This document shows positions 59,792 through 64,000 of a stretch of DNA of 64,000 nucleotides, piece by piece (position 1 is the stretch's first letter; each line of letters opens with the position of its first letter). Made by a program: the position numbers and the translations under genes. The DNA lies in NCBI RefSeq assembly GCF_002153745.1, contig NZ_JOPL01000005.1, positions 124,001 to 188,000 of the forward strand, read 5' to 3'. The notes under the pieces are model-generated. The model did not search any database. It was not told the DNA's origin and saw nothing but the letters and a program-made list of their open reading frames with translations. The DNA comes from Acetobacter sp. DsW_063 (lineage in GTDB: Bacteria > Pseudomonadota > Alphaproteobacteria > Acetobacterales > Acetobacteraceae).

Positions 59792-60829
59792 ATGAGTGAA
59801 ACCCGTTCGCTTTCCCTCGTCCCGACGGACGCTGGCGCCATGATGAACGAAGGCCTCGTCTGGGCAATCCTCTGCAATCCCGGTGAAAGACCTGAAAAGT
59901 TGGCGCAGGAGGAGGTTTCCCGGCGTCTTGAGGGTGCTCCACTGGAGCGGCCGGGTTGGGTCTGGCTGCATTTCGACATCGTGCACAGCATGTCGCGGGC
60001 GCAGGTGGATAATATTCCCTGCCTGCCTGAGGACGCGCGGCAGGCGCTTACCAGCACGGATCGGGGCGCCCGTCTGGAGTCTGAGGACGATCTGGTGTTC
60101 GGTGCGCTGCCCGCGTTTGATGACGCCATGTCGGACGATGAGCGCGATGTGTGCATCTGGCGGTTCGCGGCGTTGCCGGATCTGCTGATCACGACGCGTC
60201 GGCATCCCATTCCGGCGCTGGGCGTCGTGTATCGGGAGTTGCAGCGTCGGCAGGTGCCGCCGAATCCAGCGCGGCTTGTCGATCGCGCGTTGCTTGAGTT
60301 CGCGGACACGGCGCGGCGGGATCTGGCGCGCCTGGACGATCAGCTTGATCGCGCCGAGGACGTGCTGTTGCTGCTCGACCGGGACACCGATCTTGGTCGT
60401 ATGAGCGGTATGCTCGGACAGGTGCGCCGTCGTTCGACCGAGCTGCGCCGCGTCATCGCGCCGGTCAACCGTATCTTTCACGATGAAGAGCTAGAACTTC
60501 CAGAGTGGGCTGAGGATGATTTGCGTGATCGGTCGCAGCGTCAAATCCACGGCGCCCTGGACGATCTTCTCGCCTTGCAGGACCGGGCGCGATCGCTTCA
60601 GGACGAGTTGACGTCCAATCAGGCGGAAGAAACCAACCGTCGCCTTTATATCGTCTCGGTCGGGACGACCTTGATGCTCCCTGCGACGTTCGTGACCGGC
60701 TTCTTCGGTATGAACACGGGGGGAATGTTCCTGAGCGGCGGGGCTTGGGACACCGTGATCGCGGGCGGTATCTGCTTCATGATCATGCTCGGCACCTGGT
60801 TGGTTCTAAAAGTAACGCGTCTGCTCTGA
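59792..60829 (+). CDS. zntB: CorA/ZntB-type metal transporter
   Basis: A 345-residue member of the CorA superfamily, closest in layout to ZntB (zinc efflux or uptake). The cytoplasmic funnel is acidic and rich in Glu/Asp/Arg. Two C-terminal membrane helices carry the pore signature GMN in TGFFGMNTGGMF, then a last helix and basic end. ATG 59792 follows a strong GAGGAGGTG. The exact ion is inference: CorA Mg2+/Co2+ and ZntB Zn2+ transporters share this signature. Confidence 0.85.
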   Translation: MSETRSLSLVPTDAGAMMNEGLVWAILCNPGERPEKLAQEEVSRRLEGAPLERPGWVWLHFDIVHSMSRAQVDNIPCLPEDARQALTSTDRGARLESEDDLVFGALPAFDDAMSDDERDVCIWRFAALPDLLITTRRHPIPALGVVYRELQRRQVPPNPARLVDRALLEFADTARRDLARLDDQLDRAEDVLLLLDRDTDLGRMSGMLGQVRRRSTELRRVIAPVNRIFHDEELELPEWAEDDLRDRSQRQIHGALDDLLALQDRARSLQDELTSNQAEETNRRLYIVSVGTTLMLPATFVTGFFGMNTGGMFLSGGAWDTVIAGGICFMIMLGTWLVLKVTRLL

Positions 60830-60884
60830 TTTTTTCGTGCCACGATGGAACGATGACGACGAGACGCACAGAGGAGGCACCGTT

Positions 60885-61742
60885 ATGAAAGTCCGTTCGT
60901 TCAGTGCGCTTTTCGTCAACACAATTGCGGCCTTTGCCGTGTCGACCCCGCTGGCTTACAGCGCGACCGTTACGATGAAAGGACTTTCCTCAGGCCCTGC
61001 GGCGGCGATCGAAGCTGCTGTGCATGCGCCGACGCGGAGTCCGAAATTTCTGGCACGAGACGCTGCGAGGCATCCGGCTGATGAGTTGAGCTTTTTCGGG
61101 ATAAAGCCAGACTCGTCCGTTGTTGAAATATGGCCCGGTGGTGGGTACTGGACGCAGATTCTGGCCCCGCTACTGCATGATAAAGGCGCGTATTATCTGG
61201 CGATGGGCAACCCGGCGGGGGATGAGGTCGAGGCGGAGTTCGCCCTGACATCGCGCTTCAAAGCGATGCTTGGTGCCGAGCCTGGTGTTTACGATCGGGT
61301 GAAAATTACGAAACTGGGAGCGCGCGACGCGGATATGGCGCCGCCGGGCAGCGTCGATTTCGTGCTGACGTTCCGTAATCTGCATAACTGGATGGATGCG
61401 GGGGACGCTCAGGTTATTCTGGCGGCCATTCGCCGTGCGCTAAAGAACGGCGGTTCTCTTTGCGTTGAAGATCATCGAGGCTCGACCGCGACAGAACAGG
61501 ATCCTCAGGCGAAAAGCGGTTACGTCCGGCAGGACTATGCGATCAGGCTGATCGAGGCGGCAGGATTCAAGCTGGTGGCCTCGTCGGAAATCGACGCCAA
61601 TCCGCGTGACACCGCCAACTGGCCCAAGGGCGTGTGGACGCTACCACCGACGCTCGCTCTGGGCGACAAGGATCGCGCAAAATATGAGGCGGTAGGGGAA
61701 GCGGATAACTTTGTCCTGAAGTTTCAGAAGGTCGGCGGGTAA
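60885..61742 (+). CDS. Exported SAM-dependent methyltransferase-like protein 2
   Basis: A 285-residue protein with a signal peptide-like N-terminus (residues 1-26, ending LAYSA) and the same domain layout as the gene at 53143: motif I VVEIWPGGGYWTQIL, FVLTFRNLHNWMDAG, and GGSLCVEDHRGS. ATG 60885 follows GAGGAGG by 7 bases. The two genes belong to the same COG4798-like group but are not near-identical, so they are old paralogues. Confidence 0.8.
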   Translation: MKVRSFSALFVNTIAAFAVSTPLAYSATVTMKGLSSGPAAAIEAAVHAPTRSPKFLARDAARHPADELSFFGIKPDSSVVEIWPGGGYWTQILAPLLHDKGAYYLAMGNPAGDEVEAEFALTSRFKAMLGAEPGVYDRVKITKLGARDADMAPPGSVDFVLTFRNLHNWMDAGDAQVILAAIRRALKNGGSLCVEDHRGSTATEQDPQAKSGYVRQDYAIRLIEAAGFKLVASSEIDANPRDTANWPKGVWTLPPTLALGDKDRAKYEAVGEADNFVLKFQKVGG

Positions 61743-61800
61743 AGGGTCTGTACCGTTATTGTTGCGATTTGATCTGGCGTGACTGTGGCCGTAAGAATTG

Positions 61801-61823
61801 CGATCTGAGTAAACATCAGATCG
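61801..61823 (+). terminator. Hairpin after methyltransferase-like gene 2
   Basis: CGATCTGA (61801-61808) pairs with TCAGATCG (61816-61823); loop of 7. No strong T-run follows, so a weak call. Confidence 0.35.
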
Positions 61824-61981
61824 CCTTATGCTGTGAAGGCGTAAAGAATTTACTTGAGGGGTATGTTGTTCTTTCCGCGATTTTTTGTTCATAAGGCTTA
61901 TGATTTTCAATTTTTGTGCGTGGAAAAATAGCTCTCATATCGGGTTCATGCAGATCAAGCTAATTTATAGGATTTGGACTC

Positions 61982-62590
61982 GTGTTATATGATCGGGGTG
62001 GAGTTCATAAGGAGAGGATCTGTAGTGTTCATCTTGAGCGCCTGATTTTTATGAGTCCACCGCTACGCAAGGTGTTGGACGCGTGGTCGGTTATTGATCT
62101 AAAGAATTGCTGGTTGGTGGCAGGATGTCTTGCTCAAACGGTGTGGAACGAGAAATTTGGATTTCCTCTTGAACACGGTGTTTTAGATCTGGACCTTGTG
62201 TATTTCGATTCGACCGACATTTCCGCAGATAGTGAACAACAAAATTCTGAGCGCGTTCGCAGCGTTCTTTCTGACATTCCTCTCTGGGTCGATGTAAAGA
62301 ATGAAGCGAGGGTTCACGTCTGGTATAAGGAAAAATTCGGCTATTCAATTGCGCCATATCGTTCCGTCACAGACGCGATTGACACGTTTCCGACAACGGC
62401 GACAGCAGCGGGGATTCGCCCGGGAGAGGATGACATTGAGGTTTATGCGCCATTTGGTTTGACGGATATGTTCGACGGCATTGTCCGAGCGAACAAACGG
62501 CAGATCACGGCACAGATTTATGAAGCCAAGGTGTCGCGATGGCTTTCTCATTGGCCGAATTTACAAATTGTTCCGTGGGACGAGTCCTGA
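61982..62590 (+). CDS. Nucleotidyltransferase-family protein (COG3575-like)
   Basis: A 202-residue protein with the family pattern LVAGCLAQTVWN followed by LDLDLVYFDSTD, where the Asp-x-Asp pair is the metal-binding signature of nucleotidyltransferases. C-terminal part has VYAPFGLTDMFDGIVRANK, typical of this DUF925/NTP_transf_6 group. Codon use and base composition are AT-richer than flanking genes, a sign of transfer. The GTG at 61982 is taken because the family needs ~20 residues before LRKVLDAW; ATG 62051 is possible. Confidence 0.7.
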   Translation: MLYDRGGVHKERICSVHLERLIFMSPPLRKVLDAWSVIDLKNCWLVAGCLAQTVWNEKFGFPLEHGVLDLDLVYFDSTDISADSEQQNSERVRSVLSDIPLWVDVKNEARVHVWYKEKFGYSIAPYRSVTDAIDTFPTTATAAGIRPGEDDIEVYAPFGLTDMFDGIVRANKRQITAQIYEAKVSRWLSHWPNLQIVPWDES

Positions 62591-62797
62591 ACGATCCGTG
62601 TTTCGGAACGAACGGCGTAAGTTCAGCATCCAAGATATGAGCGGCGGCATATTCAGGTGCACGGCTATTTTTCTTCGTCGTGGAGAATAGTGGACGTCGC
62701 GTGCTAGTTGGTTATAGTCTACGAATTATAATTTTTTATTTTCTTCATTTATTGCTGAAAACGTTAGATGGTGACGCATGGTTGCTGTATTTTTACA

Positions 62798-63364
62798 CTA
62801 CTTAACGGCAGCATAGATGAAGCAGTCACGTGGAGAAGAACTGACATTGGGATGAACGATATAACGACGGAGGACGCCTTCACGCGTCAATCCAGCTTTT
62901 TCCATGACGCGAGCAGATCCTATGTTCTCCATGTCACAGATGCCGCTAACTCTGAAACACTCTCTCTGAGACAGCATTAATGTTACGGTCGTTTTCAAGA
63001 CATCAGTCATGACGCCGCGTCCCCACCACGGTCGCGCCAATACATATCCGACTTCTACGTGGAACGGCTTGATCTGGCGTAGAGAAAGCAAGCCACGAAA
63101 GCTGGTTTCTTTGGTGTCGTATACTGAATATGTTCTTCTTAATTCAGGCGGTGTAGAAATGCAGGTGGCAACGAACTCCTTCGTCTCTGACAGACGTTTG
63201 TGTGGGGCCCAGATCGTATATCGCGACACTTCAGGATCCTGCGCGTAGCCATTAAATATGTTCTCCGCATCCTCCATGGATAAAGGGCGAAGAACATGGT
63301 CAGGAGAGTGAAAGCGGTCGGGTAGCATGGCAGCGACTATGGGCGTCGCAAAACTGTAATGCAA
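62798..63364 (-). CDS. GNAT-family N-acetyltransferase (RimJ/RimL-like)
   Basis: A 188-residue acetyltransferase. Motif HVEVGYVLARPWWGRGVMTDVL contains the acetyl-CoA loop (the R/Q-x-x-G-x-G/A equivalent in WWGRGVM), and NIGSARVMEKAGLTREGVLRRY is the C-terminal signature of the RimJ/RimL/ribosomal-protein group. ATG 63364 or 63328 could start it; neither has a clear ribosome site. It is convergent with the nucleotidyltransferase and shares its AT-rich composition. Confidence 0.8.
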   Translation of the reverse strand: MHYSFATPIVAAMLPDRFHSPDHVLRPLSMEDAENIFNGYAQDPEVSRYTIWAPHKRLSETKEFVATCISTPPELRRTYSVYDTKETSFRGLLSLRQIKPFHVEVGYVLARPWWGRGVMTDVLKTTVTLMLSQRECFRVSGICDMENIGSARVMEKAGLTREGVLRRYIVHPNVSSSPRDCFIYAAVK

Positions 63365-63614
63365 GAATATGCGGTCGTCGGACCCGTTTGACGCCCGGCG
63401 GCCGATATAAGGTGCGTTCGTTCCCAGATTCGGGACGATTTTCGCTACATCGGAGATCCATCTGGTTGGCCGAGCGTTATTCGGTCATCAAATTTTCTGT
63501 AATATATATCTATAATAGAGCGCAATGTTCGGTTTCAGGGTGACCGTTCGGAAGTCTTCACATCAAACGACGTATCGCTATATGCCCCTGATAAGGAGCA
63601 GACCGTAGCGCCAA

Positions 63615-64000
63615 TCACCACGCGAGGTGGGGATCGGTCTTCTTGGTCTTGAGAATTTTGATGGCGCGGATATTGGGTTTTTTCTCCTCAGTCGGAATGG
63701 CTCCTGAGGACAGGAATGTAGGCGCGAGCGAGGTCGTTTCTGAATCGCGACGCAGTGTCACCTCTTTTCCGGTAATTGCCGTGACGGTCCAGTCGTTGAT
63801 CGTTTGCCCAACGACCCGTGGCTTGCTGCGCGAGTCTGCCGGACCGTCATGAAAGATGGCGGTCCAGCGTCCGTCTCGTCCGACAATGCCGGATAATCTC
63901 AAGGCGTCACGCGACTGTGCGGCGTCACCTTTGGGCCGTCGGTCGGGTTCGAACAGAGGACGATCCAGTAAAGCAGCGGCGACGGGGCTGAGAGGTTCTT
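63615..64000 (-). CDS. Partial protein, possibly type II secretion GspC/GspN-like (start outside window)
   Basis: Open on the minus strand from 63615 to the right edge (~127 residues). The visible end contains LLDRPLFEPDRRPK followed by a small beta domain (LRLSGIVGRDGRWTAIFHDG, VGQTINDWTVTAITGKEVTLRR). This pattern, a membrane-proximal LDRPLF-P-RRP linker and a homology-region-like beta domain, resembles GspC/GspN-type proteins of type II secretion, but there is too little sequence to be sure. An internal TTG at 63902 is not the true start. Confidence 0.45.
   Translation of the reverse strand, partial: EPLSPVAAALLDRPLFEPDRRPKGDAAQSRDALRLSGIVGRDGRWTAIFHDGPADSRSKPRVVGQTINDWTVTAITGKEVTLRRDSETTSLAPTFLSSGAIPTEEKKPNIRAIKILKTKKTDPHLAW

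Overview
The window looks like a chromosomal segment of a GC-rich alphaproteobacterium, most likely an acetic acid bacterium (Acetobacteraceae). This is inferred from the alphaproteobacterial gene forms and order (mraZ to ligA with a long FtsL, MbfA-type iron exporter, pyruvate phosphate dikinase with its regulatory protein, a small GluRS-like GltX). No rRNA, tRNA, CRISPR array or intact insertion sequence was recognised.

Left part (1-17.4 kb, mostly + strand): the 3' end of an RND efflux operon (permease, adaptor, outer-membrane factor, joined by overlapping start/stop codons), a SPOR-domain lytic transglycosylase, truB-rpsO-pnp with a structured rpsO-pnp spacer, a nitronate-monooxygenase-like flavoprotein with a C-terminal cysteine cluster, a ferritin/VIT1 fusion iron exporter (MbfA), an aminotransferase-LolA pair, a glutamyl-tRNA synthetase, and several small lipoprotein or hypothetical genes in loosely packed DNA.

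Middle part (17.8-48.6 kb, all - strand): a pyruvate phosphate dikinase and its regulatory protein at the low-coordinate end. Next to them lies one very long division and cell-wall (dcw) cluster. In transcription order it is mraZ-rsmH-ftsL-ftsI-murE-murF-mraY-murD-ftsW-murG-murC-murB-ddl-ftsQ-ftsA-ftsZ-lpxC-bamD-recN-ligA. Most mur/fts junctions are 4-bp start/stop overlaps, which suggests translational coupling. Upstream of mraZ are five TGGG motifs in exact 10-bp phase, which match the known operator of MraZ and overlap a candidate promoter. Next comes the RNase P RNA gene (49.5-49.9 kb, - strand).

Right part (50-64 kb): an alpha/beta hydrolase; a divergent hmp/nsrR nitric-oxide module with two 23-bp NsrR-like boxes 40 bp apart; a sulfur-relay block (cysteine desulfurase, [2Fe-2S] ferredoxin, MnmA); an SMR efflux pump; an OmpR/EnvZ-type two-component pair; a CorA/ZntB-type metal transporter; and two exported methyltransferase-like proteins. 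The last 2 kb are visibly AT-richer and hold a nucleotidyltransferase-like gene, a GNAT acetyltransferase, and the truncated start-less end of what may be a type II secretion GspC/GspN-like protein.

Most of the window is core chromosome. The best candidates for something less ordinary are the regulatory arrays (MraZ, NsrR, rpsO-pnp spacer), the atypical FtsI and FtsL architectures, the cysteine cluster on the nitronate-monooxygenase-like protein, and the unassigned small genes around 14-17.4 kb.
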